Origin: Halictus rubicundus
Lineage: Eukaryota > Arthropoda > Insecta > Hymenoptera > Halictidae
DNA length: 64,000 nt
NCBI RefSeq assembly: GCF_050948215.1
Contig: NC_135165.1
Span: forward strand, 1,414,501-1,478,500
Reading direction: 5' to 3'
Position numbers and translations under genes: made by a program. Shown in pieces: positions 1-10,199 of the stretch; the stretch's first letter is position 1, and every line of letters begins with the position of its first letter. The notes under the pieces were generated by a model. That model was not told the DNA's origin and searched no databases. It was given only the letters and a program-made list of their open reading frames with translations.

Positions 1-300
1 CCGACGATTTCTGCTGCACGCGTACCTCTTGCGTTTAGAACCCCATGTTTACGCGTACCTCTTGTGTTTACAACCTTGAACTAATGCTTCCCCGTGTCCG
101 AAGCGAAACAATACGATCACGACATGGAACGCAAATAAACAATGAAAGCTGATTTTACAGGAAACCGATTGCTTTTAAGACCTATTTACATTTTTTACTC
201 CCCCGTGAGACCTGTAATTATCGTACCCTTTTCCCATCACTCTCTGTACACCACATAGAACGGAAATACTCTACGTTTGGAAGAAATGCAGTGAAAATAG

Positions 301-320
301 CTCCGAGTGCAAAGGGTTAA
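301..320. repeat. Single end of the TTAA/CCCTTTGCACTCGG MITE family
   Basis: The stretch reads CTCCGAGTGCAAAGGGTTAA, the inverted terminal sequence that recurs at 2061, 15927, 15963 and 61687. No matching left end was found nearby, so this is a solo end or a decayed copy. The rest of 1-600 is AT-rich with no supported gene. Confidence 0.6.
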
Positions 321-747
321 ACATCGACGACCTTTCACAGATTGCGTACGGGTCACGAGATATCTCGTACGGGTCACAAAATAAATAATGCTTCCTAATA
401 CGCGCGTATCGGCGACTCTACAAACAATTCGATCTAGTTACATGTTGAAATGTCTACAATTTAGAATTTATAAATTAAAAAAGTGCTCGTACGCATTAAA
501 GTATTTTTCGCGCGATCAATAGCGCGCGTGCGAATCAGTTAAAAAATTGATTGTTCGAAGGCTGTTTGGGGTGAGCGATCGGTACCGCGAAAATCGTCAC
601 CCCGCGGACAAAGGGGTGAAGCGTGCGTGAATCGAGACGGCTGTAGAGGTGCGTTCGGAACGGGAACCGGAAACCGGAAACCTGACGCAGAGCTGCGGGC
701 ACACGCGCGGGACGCGGGCGCGAGCGTTTTTGTTAGTGGCGGGATTT

Positions 748-1014
748 TTACTCTTCGTCCTGGTCATCGTAGTCGGTCTCGTCGTCGGCCAGCTGATCCG
801 CCTCCATCGGTGGCAGACTATCCTTGTCGCACTCGGTCGACGCACTTAGCATACTTTCCTGGGCCGTCTTCTTCGTCGTCTCGATCGGCACTCGCGAGAA
901 AACGGTATCACTCGAACTCGACGGCGTTCGCGATTCAAGGCGCCATCCTCGACGCGGACGCGGCGACTGGACGGTGCTCTTTTTCCCTCTGCTCGAGGAT
1001 CGAGGGACGATCAC
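748..1014 (-). CDS. Possible C-terminal coding exon, acidic tail (unrecognised)
   Basis: This minus-strand open frame ends in a strongly acidic tail (ADDETDYDDQDEE then TAA). Its codon choice looks coding, with GC-rich third positions through the last 50 codons. There is no convincing ATG and the frame is closed by a stop near 1037, so if real it is a terminal exon; candidate acceptor AGs lie between about 900 and 1020. The opposite strand (649-849) reads as a membrane-like helix, but that is what the complement of acidic codons gives. No family was recognised. It could equally be a chance frame in GC-rich DNA. Confidence 0.3.
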   Translation of the reverse strand: MIVPRSSSRGKKSTVQSPRPRRGWRLESRTPSSSSDTVFSRVPIETTKKTAQESMLSASTECDKDSLPPMEADQLADDETDYDDQDEE

Positions 1015-1169
1015 TGCCGCGATCCCGCTCGGTGATCAAAGGAACAACGCGCGAGAGACCCGGCGGCTCGAGAGAGAGAGAGAGGTTTTCCGTGAAATTC
1101 GCGGCACGATCCACGCGCTTTGCCACTCCGAGGCGGTTTGACGTTTCGCGCTGCCAAAACTATGTTTAA

Positions 1170-2060
1170 AAGCATAGCACGCACGCACGAGGCGCCTCTA
1201 TTTATAGTGACGGCCGCTTTCCGAAAACCGCGCCCCTTTATCTCATATTTTCGATCCGACCCCCGCCCCGCCGCGCCTCGAGGTCTCACCCCCCGGTGAA
1301 TCGAACCCCGTGTTCCATGACACCCTCGCGTCTCGCGCGGTCAAGGGGGAGCCAGGTAGAACGGCGTGTCCTTTTTTTGCATAATTGCCCTACGGGTAAC
1401 CGTTCTTGATAATGTCGCCGGTTGCGTGCACCTTCGAGCTCTTTGTTCGTTTTCGGTTTATTTTTGTCTTGCGAGGTTTCGACGGTCTCTCGGGCCTCCA
1501 GCCTCCAAGGATGCCCGCTGCTCGAGGTACTCGTCCTTCGGGGATCGGTAGGTGATTTCGCAGAAACTTCGCCGTGATTCGTATGAATTCGGGTCGGTGA
1601 AAGATTTTGTTTACCGCGCGAGACGCGGCACGACGGAAACTAGACCCGGCTGCCAAAAAATTGAGAGAAACGATCGTTAATAACGAACCAGCGGAGTTAT
1701 GAAAACCGAGGAAGAACGTGAAATATTAGCGACGTCGACGGGAACATCGTCCCGGATTTTCCTCCGACGAGGAACGCCAAGGATCTAGCGAATAGATCCA
1801 CCTTCCTAAGAAAATTCTTGACGGTAACCTTCGCCTACCGTTGCTTTTCTTCGTGAAATGATTTCTTTAGGATTTCTTTCCCGCCTAGGATACTTAGGCA
1901 CTCTTTGTTAGTCGCAATGTTCTAGAGGGAAAAGAACATGCCTTGTCCTCCTGTAAGCATTTTCTCTAACGGCTGAATGCTGCTAACAGAAAAATAGAAT
2001 TTTTCGGACAGAGATTAATGATATAGACGTTTAATGGATTCGATTTTACGGGGCAAGAGG
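1170..2060. other. Intergenic, no gene seen
   Basis: GC-rich at first and AT-rich after about 1650. No frame with coding character, RNA gene or clear repeat was found before the MITE that starts at 2061. Confidence 0.5.
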
Positions 2061-2700
2061 TTAACCCTTTGCACTCGAAGCTGTGGCAACTCCAAAATCA
2101 TTTTTTGACCAATTTCCATTCCGTATGATTCTATTACTCGTATTTCCAACATATATATTTTTAGCGATTTTTTAGACACGAGCATAGTAATGTAAAAATT
2201 GTTTTAAATGTTCGATTTTTAGTGGCGCCTTAGAGTCCCCATTCCATTTTTTTTTTCCATTCCATAATTTCAATCTGAAAATATGATCTCTTAGATACAA
2301 ACATAGCAATGTAAAAATTGTTTTAAATATTCGATTTTTAGTGGCGCCTTAGAGTCCCCATTCCAGTGCTAAGGGTTAATATCAACAGTTTGTATTTGGG
2401 ACCTGGACGTCAATTCTAACCTAATTTCAATCTGAAAATATGATCTCTTAGATACAAACCTAGTAATGTAAAAATTGTTTTAAATATTCGATTTTTAATG
2501 GCATCTTAGAGTCCCCATTCGTGTGCTAAGGGTTCATACGAACAGTTTGTGTTCGCGAACTGGTCGTCAATTCTAACCTAATTTCATTCTGAAAATACGA
2601 TTTATTAGATGCAAACATAGCAATGTAAAAATTGTTTTAAATACATATATGTCGATTTTTAGTGGCGCCTTGGAGTCCCCATTCGAGCGCCAAGGGTTAA
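2061..2700. repeat. Tandemly expanded piggyBac-type MITE
   Basis: The element starts TTAACCCTTTGCACTCG and ends CGAGCGCCAAGGGTTAA, so it has inverted ends and a TTAA at each border, the target signature of piggyBac transposons. Inside, the right-hand portion is repeated: units starting at about 2267, 2424 and 2581 (period near 157 bp) each contain AATCTGAAAATAYGAT-like sequence, ATGTAAAAATTGTTTTAAAT, AGTGGCGCCTTAGAGTCCCC or a close variant, and a degenerate GTGCTAAGGGTT end. A partial further unit begins near 2757, outside the right TTAA. No coding capacity. Confidence 0.75.
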
Positions 2701-2775
2701 CAAACACCAGTTCGTGTTTGCAATTCCGTGACCGAATTGCCCGTCAATTCTAACCTAATTTCATTCTCAAAATAC

Positions 2776-4500
2776 GGGATGCCCGAATTTCTTCGCGACC
2801 GGTCCTGCTGGCGTCTCTAGATTCGCGAACCACCGCACGGAGGAACCTCGAAGAAGGTGGAGGCCTGCTCGAGATGTCATAGACTTCTTGCGAGAGAAGC
2901 TGACGAAAGATGAAAAGCAAAACGCCCGCGTCCAAGGCCTGGTCCGCGGGGGAACCTAAAACTGTCAAGCGTGAAAGCACGAAATCGCAGTTCCCCTCTT
3001 TCCAAGATTCCCCGGTTCGAAGAACGAAACGTGACAAGATGGAACACGATCTCTCAAGATAAAAATCTCTGATTAAGACGAAACGAGCAGATCCGACTAT
3101 CCATCAAATGCGGGAACACCGAGTCACAGTTTCCACTTGCTCCAACATACTGATCGTGGCAGCCTGAACCTCGTACGAATCACCTGAGAAGAGAGCTAAC
3201 CTAGCTTCGGTGACCCATGCGTCTCCGGTCGCATGGAAGACACCACGTCTGACAAATCGAGTGTGCTGCGAAGGGGTTAGGGTGCCTCGGAGTCCTCGAG
3301 AGATCACGGGCGAAACCTTAGGGGAGGAGAACGCCGGGGCGAGAGCGTTATCAATAGAGTTGACTTTCAGGAAAAAGAGCGGAAAATATATGAGAAGGAG
3401 GTCGGTGTCCGCGGGCGAAACGGCCTTCGAACGCACGAGGAAAAAGCACACGCGAGCCAGGCGGATCCTATAATCGCGAGCCGTCGGAGGACACACCGGA
3501 GGAGAGTCGACTCGTCCTCTCGTCAGGACCCCGTGTCCGTCAGGATTCCCGTCGGTACGCGACCCGTCACGCAGCAACACACCGTCGAGCCGACGGAACG
3601 CGACTCGTCACGGAAGGGTGTCGCGCGAATCAGGTGTATGCGGCACTTGTTGATAGACACGAAGCCTCTCACGAAGCGGATTGATTAGTGGCCGCGCGAG
3701 CACCCACGAGCATAGTCGACGCCTCACGAGCCTCTCCGTCTATCGATTCCTGAAACGGCGCTCCGGTTCAAACTGGTCCACCGACCACTCCTCCGCCATT
3801 TTCCCGGCCTCGATTCCCCGGCAATTTTTACCAATTTTTCAGAGACAATTCAATCATCGAACGTCCTTGCTGCTAATATAACTTGCAAATTAGTGGCACC
3901 GTACCTCGAAGAGTCCTCGCGACATCTTTCCCAATCGCTCATCCTCCTCCGACTGTCACCTCGGCCCTGTCCGATCAAGTCTCGCCGTCGGAAGTTGTCT
4001 TTCGCATTTTTGGTCAGCCAACCTCGCGAACCATCCTTCGATAGGCCACGATCGGTCACATGAAACGATGAGAAAAACATTTTCAAATCCGCCAGGCAGC
4101 CAGCCGACGAACGGTCATAATTAACGGATTCCTACCAGCTGCACGATTCCTCCCAGACCAGAAAAAACGAGAAGGTTATCCGCAAGCGTAACCAAAATTA
4201 CGTCAGCGACTGCTTGAAGTCAACTTCGAAACCGACTGATTACCCGCCGAACAGCAAATAAATTCGATATCGCGTCGCACAGAGGTCCTTACCGACAGCT
4301 GTGACCACAGGTCACAGATTCCTGGAACTGTTTACGGTCATGATATTGATGGCGCATACTCTAACACTGGGGGCCCGTCACAACGGCGGGTTCTAGTATT
4401 TTTATGTTAGAATATAATATTATTTGTATGATTGTATACCGTGGTGTTCTCTTTAAAAAATGTATTAGAGGAAAACAGATTAGAAGTTATTAATTTTCTC
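2776..4500. other. Intergenic, no gene seen
   Basis: Several open frames exist on both strands (for example 3104-3580 minus) but overlap one another in antiphase without coding character. No promoter, RNA gene or repeat could be supported. Confidence 0.4.
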
Positions 4501-4579
4501 CCCACTTCCCGGAAGAGCTAGAACACTGTACCAGAAATCGAGTGACGATCGAGCGACGACCTTGACGCGCCGGATCAAA

Positions 4580-4768
4580 ATGGACCCGGGCACCGACCAC
4601 GCCACGGTCACCGATAAGCTCGTTTCCAATATGATTATGAACCTGGCCGGGTTCAATGTACAAAGGTACCGCAAGATTACCGATCAAAATCGAAACTGGC
4701 CGGTGCCATCACCGGAGGACATCAGAAATGCAGATTCATATTCCTATAGCTCCGCTCCCGATTATTGA
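4580..4768 (+). CDS. Possible small protein or terminal exon (unrecognised)
   Basis: From the ATG at 4580 the frame gives 62 residues ending SSAPDY and a TGA stop. The frame is also open upstream to about 4500, where a pyrimidine-rich stretch followed by AG (near 4515) could be a splice acceptor, so it may instead be the last exon of a longer gene. Composition looks coding and polar, with no signal peptide or membrane segment. AATAAA-like sequence occurs only about 260-290 bp downstream. No family recognised. Confidence 0.3.
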   Translation: MDPGTDHATVTDKLVSNMIMNLAGFNVQRYRKITDQNRNWPVPSPEDIRNADSYSYSSAPDY

Positions 4769-5498
4769 TCGTTCGCTGGAAACAATGAAAAAATGGTCCA
4801 AATGTAACAATCGTTCGCGGAACACTCGGATCCGCTCAACCGGGCGTCCCATCCTCCGTGTCCGCCATACTTTTTTCGCGCGACTCTCCCGTGAAAGTGG
4901 CCATGGAATATCCAGTTCCGAGCAATCACAAAAATGAACACAAAAATCACAAAACTTTGCAACCCGTAATCGCTAGTCATACGACAACCAGTTCGAATTA
5001 ACAATGTAGATTGTCGATGTATGCAAAATAAAAACTGATCCCGACGAATCGAAGTTCAATAAATATGTATTTTTCTTCTTCTTCTGAGTTCCTTTTACAT
5101 CGTTTCTCCTGCTTTTTGTTGTATGCGATTAATCGACAGGTAAAAATGAGAACGGTACCTACGGTACCTACAAACGCAACTATCAAAAGGTTGCACCGTA
5201 AAGCCTACTTCCGTTTCGCAGACCGGATAACGTAAAACTCGTATCGGTTTGTTCCAAGCAATGAGGAAAGTGTCACAAAGAAATGAATCGTCTGGACTGA
5301 CCAGGAAAGTGTCGAACAGACTAATTTATTTATATTAGGTCCGTTCAACTTGCGTTACCTCTTTCGCGAGAGAAAAAAGAATCCGTACCAGGCACCAGGT
5401 ATCCTTCGGATGGCTCGGGAGGAACCGGCGCGGACGAGTTAACGTGAACGAAAAACAAAAACCATTCACGGAGTGGGGGATTGCTCTTCAAGATCAAC

Positions 5499-5506
5499 AT
5501 ATAAGC
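5499..5506 (+). promoter_or_regulatory. TATA box of the 5.6 kb secreted-protein gene
   Basis: ATATAAGC lies about 80 bp upstream of the ATG at 5580, a spacing that fits a short 5' leader. Confidence 0.6.
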
Positions 5507-5579
5507 CGCGGTTAGGGCAGGAACTTCAAGTTAGCGCAGATAGCTACCCGATCCTACCACGAAGTTGTTATCACGTACC

Positions 5580-6678
5580 ATGCAGGTAAGTCTTTTCATC
5601 GACGCTTACGAGCGAGGACAAAAGCCTCGGATTTTTATAAATAATTCCCGGGAGGAACCGTTAACTCGACGAAATCTGTTTCCGCGTTGCTTGCAATTCA
5701 ACACCGTGTTCGCATGCGGGCCACGATCCTCGCGCGCCGAGTTAGTATACCAAATCAAAAGCGTCCGCGTCGTTGGTGCTGCTTCGTCATTCGATGCAGG
5801 CCGCGATCAATCTGTATCGGACTACCGCATTGTTTCCATCGTGATCTTCGCCCGGAGTGCTCCTCGAGGAGACACCCAACGTTCCTCTTCTCCGATCCTT
5901 CGTTACCCTAATCGATCCTCGGCGCACCGAGTTTTCCGCACAACCTTACGCTGCAATTGTAAGCAATTGCGATTATGCGACCCACCGTGGAGCAAAAGAC
6001 GCCCACTTTCTTAGACCTATACAACGACGTTTTTTCATTTTCGAAGGTCCACGCCAAGTTGCTCGGCATCGCTGCGATCATGGTCGCGTCGATAGAGTCG
6101 AAACCGATGGTGTCTGACTACATCAGCAAAAATCATATCACCGATGACGCAGAATTGAAGGAGCCGATATTTTACGATTACCACAACATCCTCTCCGGCT
6201 ATGATGTAAGAAAACCGTTCACGTGACGTAAGAGTTAACAGCAATACGGACAGTACCTCGATGACGCATCGATGCGGTTCCCGCGTGCGTTTAGTTAAAA
6301 GACTTTTGAAGAACCAGCCAACCTCGATGATCGATTTTGTTGCAGCATAATTTGATTACGTACGTTGTTCAACAATTTGGGGAACCAGAACCAACCCCTC
6401 CGACGACTACCACCGCATCACCAACGGCAGGGGATGGCCACGAAGACAAGCCGGACGACAAAGACCAGTTGAACGACGAAGACGAGCCGGACGACAGTGA
6501 CGAGACGGACGACAGTGACGAGATGGACGACGAAGACAAGGTGAACGACAAAGACAAGTTGAACGACAAAGACGAGCCGAATAACGATAACAAGTGGATC
6601 TTAAAGTTCTTCTCTGTGGATGAGAGTGCCCCTCAAATTGTGCGAGAATTTCTAAACTTAGGCGCTGTTTACGTATAA
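5580..6678 (+). CDS. Small secreted acidic protein, three exons (function unknown)
   Basis: Proposed coding exons are 5580-5585, 6047-6205 and 6346-6678, giving 165 residues. Exon 1 is only ATG CAG followed by a strong GTAAGT donor. Exon 2 begins after AG at 6046 and exon 3 after TTGCAG at 6345; all junctions are phase 0. The spliced N-terminus, MQVHAKLLGIAAIMVASIES, is a good signal peptide, which supports the tiny first exon. Next come a mixed segment, a Pro/Thr stretch (TPPTTTTASPT), a Lys-Asp/Glu-Asp-rich run of short repeats and a hydrophobic tail. A TATA box and an AATAAA (6855-6860) frame the gene. It is likely exported; the acidic repeats suggest cation or matrix binding, but that is inference. 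No family recognised. Confidence 0.65.
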
Positions 6679-6854
6679 TTATAATTTTCTTAAAATATTG
6701 GTCAACATTTCGTTCGTTCGTATTCTCCGCGTAGCATCGTCGGAAAAATTTAATTAGCGATTAATTATCATCGGTGGACTAAACCACGGGACGTACGAAC
6801 GCTTGTACGATTTTATCGTAACTCCTCATGTATTCGCTTCGATCATTAACGTAT

Positions 6855-6860
6855 AATAAA
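6855..6860 (+). terminator. Poly(A) signal AATAAA
   Basis: AATAAA about 175 bp past the stop of the small acidic secreted-protein gene. Confidence 0.5.
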
Positions 6861-7261
6861 CTCGACTCTCATTTTTCTAGCTGGCAGTCGTAGAACACGG
6901 ATCAAAACATTCGTCATTCCAAGCATTCCTTTTCCCAGATATATCCGATAAACGAATCTTCGGGTCGACCTAGCAACCGGGGAGATTAGAAAGTAGGCTA
7001 TCCCGAAAGCAGATTATTCTTTGCATCTCCGTCGATTGCAGTAGACGTTCCTCCGCGTCCGCCTCGCAGTCGCTCGATCTTGACGCCGTTTCTATACTTA
7101 GCTATCATGTTATGCACACGGCAACGAGGGGAACTTTGCCCGGAGCAACGGCAGATAAATCGTAGGGTCAAAGATGCATCGGCAGTCTTCTGGCCGTCTT
7201 CATTCTCGCGACCGATCCCACGAAGATCGTGACGATCCACGGTAGAACGATCTCGACGACG

Positions 7262-8748
7262 ATGAAGGGCGCGTGTCTCATCAGTGTTCTCGTGATGATC
7301 GCCTGCTTGGCGGAAACGCGGGCGTACGTGAGTTTCGATCAGGTGAATCCCGACAACTCGAGCGTGTCCCCGGACGATCTGAAGAAAGCCGCAGCGGGAA
7401 CAGAGAAACCGAAGCTGATCCGCGTGCCGTTGGAGCGGCGGTCTCGTCGAGCGATCGATGGATCCCTGGCCACGATCAACGAGAACGATGGCGAGAAACC
7501 GGGCAGAGCCACGATCACGGAACGACCCGTCCCGGAAGACGTCGCACCGGACGCGCGGCAAGGCGCGAAGAGGAAGCACAAAAAGTTGAAACTGTCGCAG
7601 ACCCAAGGTCGGAAGAAGTCGAAGAAGACGAAACGATACATCGGCAACGCGGCCAGGCAGCAACTAACTAACGGCAACCAGAACCGTTCGGAAACTGTGA
7701 GCTTCGATAGTCACAGGGATGAAAGATACTACGCGCAGAGGAAAGCCATCTTGGACAGGTTTCACGCGAGGAACCGCGAAATCGCCCGGAAGTACCGAGA
7801 TCCAGCATCCACCATCACCACCACCACCGAAGGACCCTTCAGGTACACTCTGGGCTTCGGAGGTCTTAACACTGCCACGGAAAATCACCGGTCCCGATTG
7901 AGAACGACGGTGCAGCCGCCGAGATTCACTCCACCTCCTCGGGTACTCGCGAGCACCAAACCATCTACGATGCCAACGATGCACATCCTTCAAGGGAAAA
8001 GAAAGGCGTTACTCGATGACGATGACGCTGGAGGCTACGATGACAGTCCAGAAAACGACTCTGAAGATGAGATGGATGACCTGGTCACGAATGAACAGAA
8101 GCCCGACCGCGGGGATGCTACTACAACAGAGCCGGTAAGCGTGACAATATCTGGGTGACACAGCCAGCAAAAAAGTAGCAATAACAGTAGCTTGAAAACG
8201 TAGCAAAGAATTGTCGAATCTGTTACTAGTTGCATTGTGTTAGATCAATGGACAAGATCGTTCCACTAATATTTTCTTGAAGTGTTCTCGCTACGCGCAT
8301 AGTTCCGCCAGTGGAGTAAAATTAGAGCTGCGCTTTCGTTCGAGACACAGGGTCCACGAGTTTGCAAAGAATGTCGTTCATGTTTCAGACAACAACGATC
8401 CAACCTGCACAACCAGAACACCACAACAATCAGAGTATGGGTAAATGCAAGCCCTTCGAGAGTCTGAACATGTTGTACCAGCACAACCTGGTGTTGGACT
8501 CTAAGAAAGGCATGTCGGCCACGGCAGAGATATTTATGCCGACAGAGGAAGGGAACTGCGTCGTCTGCATCGTCGCGAACAATAAGGCCGGAAAATGGCA
8601 GAAAGATACCGACCTCAAAACTGCCATTCTAAAAGTGAAGGGTGAACTGAACGCGCAGGTTTCGATTAGCCTACAATTTTACACGGCTCCCGCGAATGGT
8701 CTCCCTTGCTTAGACGTTCGATCGATTAGGTGCGAGATCTTCACGTAA
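7262..8748 (+). CDS. Secreted precursor-like protein, two exons (function unknown)
   Basis: Coding exons are 7262-8134 and 8389-8748 (donor CCG|GTAAGC, acceptor TTTCAG|ACA, phase 0), giving 410 residues. The ATG at 7262 begins a clear signal peptide (MKGACLISVLVMIACLAETR). The middle is highly basic and rich in dibasic or furin-like sites (RRSRR near residue 60, KKSKKTKR near 130, GKRK near 250) and then becomes acidic (DDDD, SEDEMDD). The splice joins two Thr-rich strings. The C-terminal domain of about 100 residues (from CKPFESLNML to CEIFT) has five cysteines and alternating hydrophobic residues, suggesting a compact beta-rich secreted fold. The dibasic sites make a processed precursor possible, but no known peptide was recognised. 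AATAAA is at 9095-9100. Confidence 0.65.
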
Positions 8749-9021
8749 AATATACTGTAACACAAGCTTCTAGAGTACAAGTTTCGACGCGTAACAGTCG
8801 ACCATAACGAATAACGGATTTTATACGGTTATGACAGAAATGTGTGATCACTCTGTGTTAGAGATACAAATGTGTGACATCAAATGGAAATCAGTAAAAA
8901 CGTTCAAACCATTTCTGTTACACTATTTTCAACCGATAAGAAATGAAATGAACGTCTGTTTGTTCACGAATCAATTTTTATTTTACATAAAAATCATGAA
9001 ATTCATGAAATTATGCTTTCG

Positions 9022-9100
9022 TTTATTCAATACCCTCCTAAAGCAGACGAGAGATTTGGCGCATCAATCGTTGGAAGCTCGGGAATCGCACGGAAATAAA
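9022..9100. terminator. Facing poly(A) signals of two converging genes
   Basis: AATAAA at 9095-9100 on plus serves the 7.3-8.7 kb gene. TTTATT at 9022-9027 (and 8977-8982) gives AATAAA on minus for the 9.5-10.2 kb gene. If both are used, the two transcripts overlap by tens of bases at their 3' ends. Confidence 0.45.
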
Positions 9101-9469
9101 ATATAGAAGACCAAATCCCAAATTCTGCGTCCGCTGTCTGTCCGATCTTCCGGTCCGTTCGCAAACTTCTTCCTTAGAAGAGTTGGCGGAACGAGTCTTT
9201 GCACTTCCCCGTCTACCATCGGATTCCCAGCGAGTCTCTGCATTAGGAGAATACGTGTGCAGCGATTGTTAATCGGGATAATGTGACGTCACGTGTTCTT
9301 CTCGTGCGAAGAGTCGCTGGGGGAGACTCGAGCGACGTTTCATGGTAGAGGGGGAAGCGTTTAACGGGGAATACACATCGTTTGATAACAACGCTGGTCT
9401 TGATAGACGACCACGATGACGCGAATCGGTCGGGTCTCGACGGAACCGATGCTCCCGAGCCAAGCAGCT

Positions 9470-10156
9470 TCAAGAATTTTTCGGCGCGGCTGTCGGAAGA
9501 GGCGGCGGGGGTACGTCGGGTACTTTCGGCCTGTCGACCTTGCCGGTGTCCTTCCTTTCTTCGTGGTAGCCGGGAAGCAGGTGTCCCGGGTCTCCGTTCT
9601 TCGGCGTGGACGCGGGAATCGGGTCGAGAGTGCCGTAGGGTTGGTAGTCGATGTAATAGGTCCCGGGGACCAGGTGAGGGTTGATTCCGCTGTACGTGTA
9701 GAAATAGGGGTCGTAGTAGAGCGACTGGTAGTTCGGGTAGAAGCTCAGAGGCTGTTCCTCGTGCCTGTTCCTCGGGCCGGACTTCGGCTGGCTGGTTTCC
9801 TCCTCCGTCTGCTGCTCCCTTTTCACCTCCGGGAAACCGGGACCCTCCGGGACCTTCGAATCCTCCGCTGCAACCTCCGATTGCATCTCGACTGCTCGGT
9901 TGCTCGGTTTCGACTCGCTCTGCGGAAGTTGCACCAGCTCCGGGCCGGGAACTTGCGGGGCGACTTGCGGGTAGTAGATCGGCGGCACGTAGCCGATCGC
10001 CGTCCTGTGGATCACTGGCTGGATCACCGGGAACGCTCGCGACGGCGACAGGTTCTGGTTGCTGGTGATCACCGCGTTGTACACCTTCGGCACCTTCAGC
10101 AGACCCGGATGGCCCGTTGCTAGGGCCACCATTGCAAGCAGGATCCACAGCTTCAT
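9470..10156 (-). CDS. Secreted Pro/Tyr-rich protein, possibly cuticle or extracellular matrix
   Basis: The frame gives 228 residues. The start is the ATG at 10156, immediately after a good acceptor (CGTGTTTCAG), so a non-coding first exon probably lies upstream; it was not located. The N-terminus MKLWILLAMVALATG is a signal peptide. The mature part is rich in Pro, Tyr and Gln: tyrosine-rich segments (PPIYYP; YYDPYFYTYSG; GTYYIDYQPYG), a charged Glu/Lys linker and a PPPPLPT tail. This resembles low-complexity insect cuticular or matrix proteins in style, but no chitin-binding R&R motif is present, so the role is inference. Confidence 0.7.
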   Translation of the reverse strand: MKLWILLAMVALATGHPGLLKVPKVYNAVITSNQNLSPSRAFPVIQPVIHRTAIGYVPPIYYPQVAPQVPGPELVQLPQSESKPSNRAVEMQSEVAAEDSKVPEGPGFPEVKREQQTEEETSQPKSGPRNRHEEQPLSFYPNYQSLYYDPYFYTYSGINPHLVPGTYYIDYQPYGTLDPIPASTPKNGDPGHLLPGYHEERKDTGKVDRPKVPDVPPPPLPTAAPKNS

Positions 10157-10199
10157 CTGAAACACGTACAAGGCTTTTAAGAATCGTTCTACACCGCTG

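Noticed and set aside
649..849. Plus-strand frame with a strong membrane helix
   Set aside because: It is the complement of the acidic minus-strand frame; complements of Asp/Glu codons read as Val/Leu/Phe. No other support.
9243..10148. Long 301-codon minus frame
   Set aside because: It overlaps the secreted Pro/Tyr-rich gene in another frame; the latter has a signal peptide, splice acceptor and better codon use.
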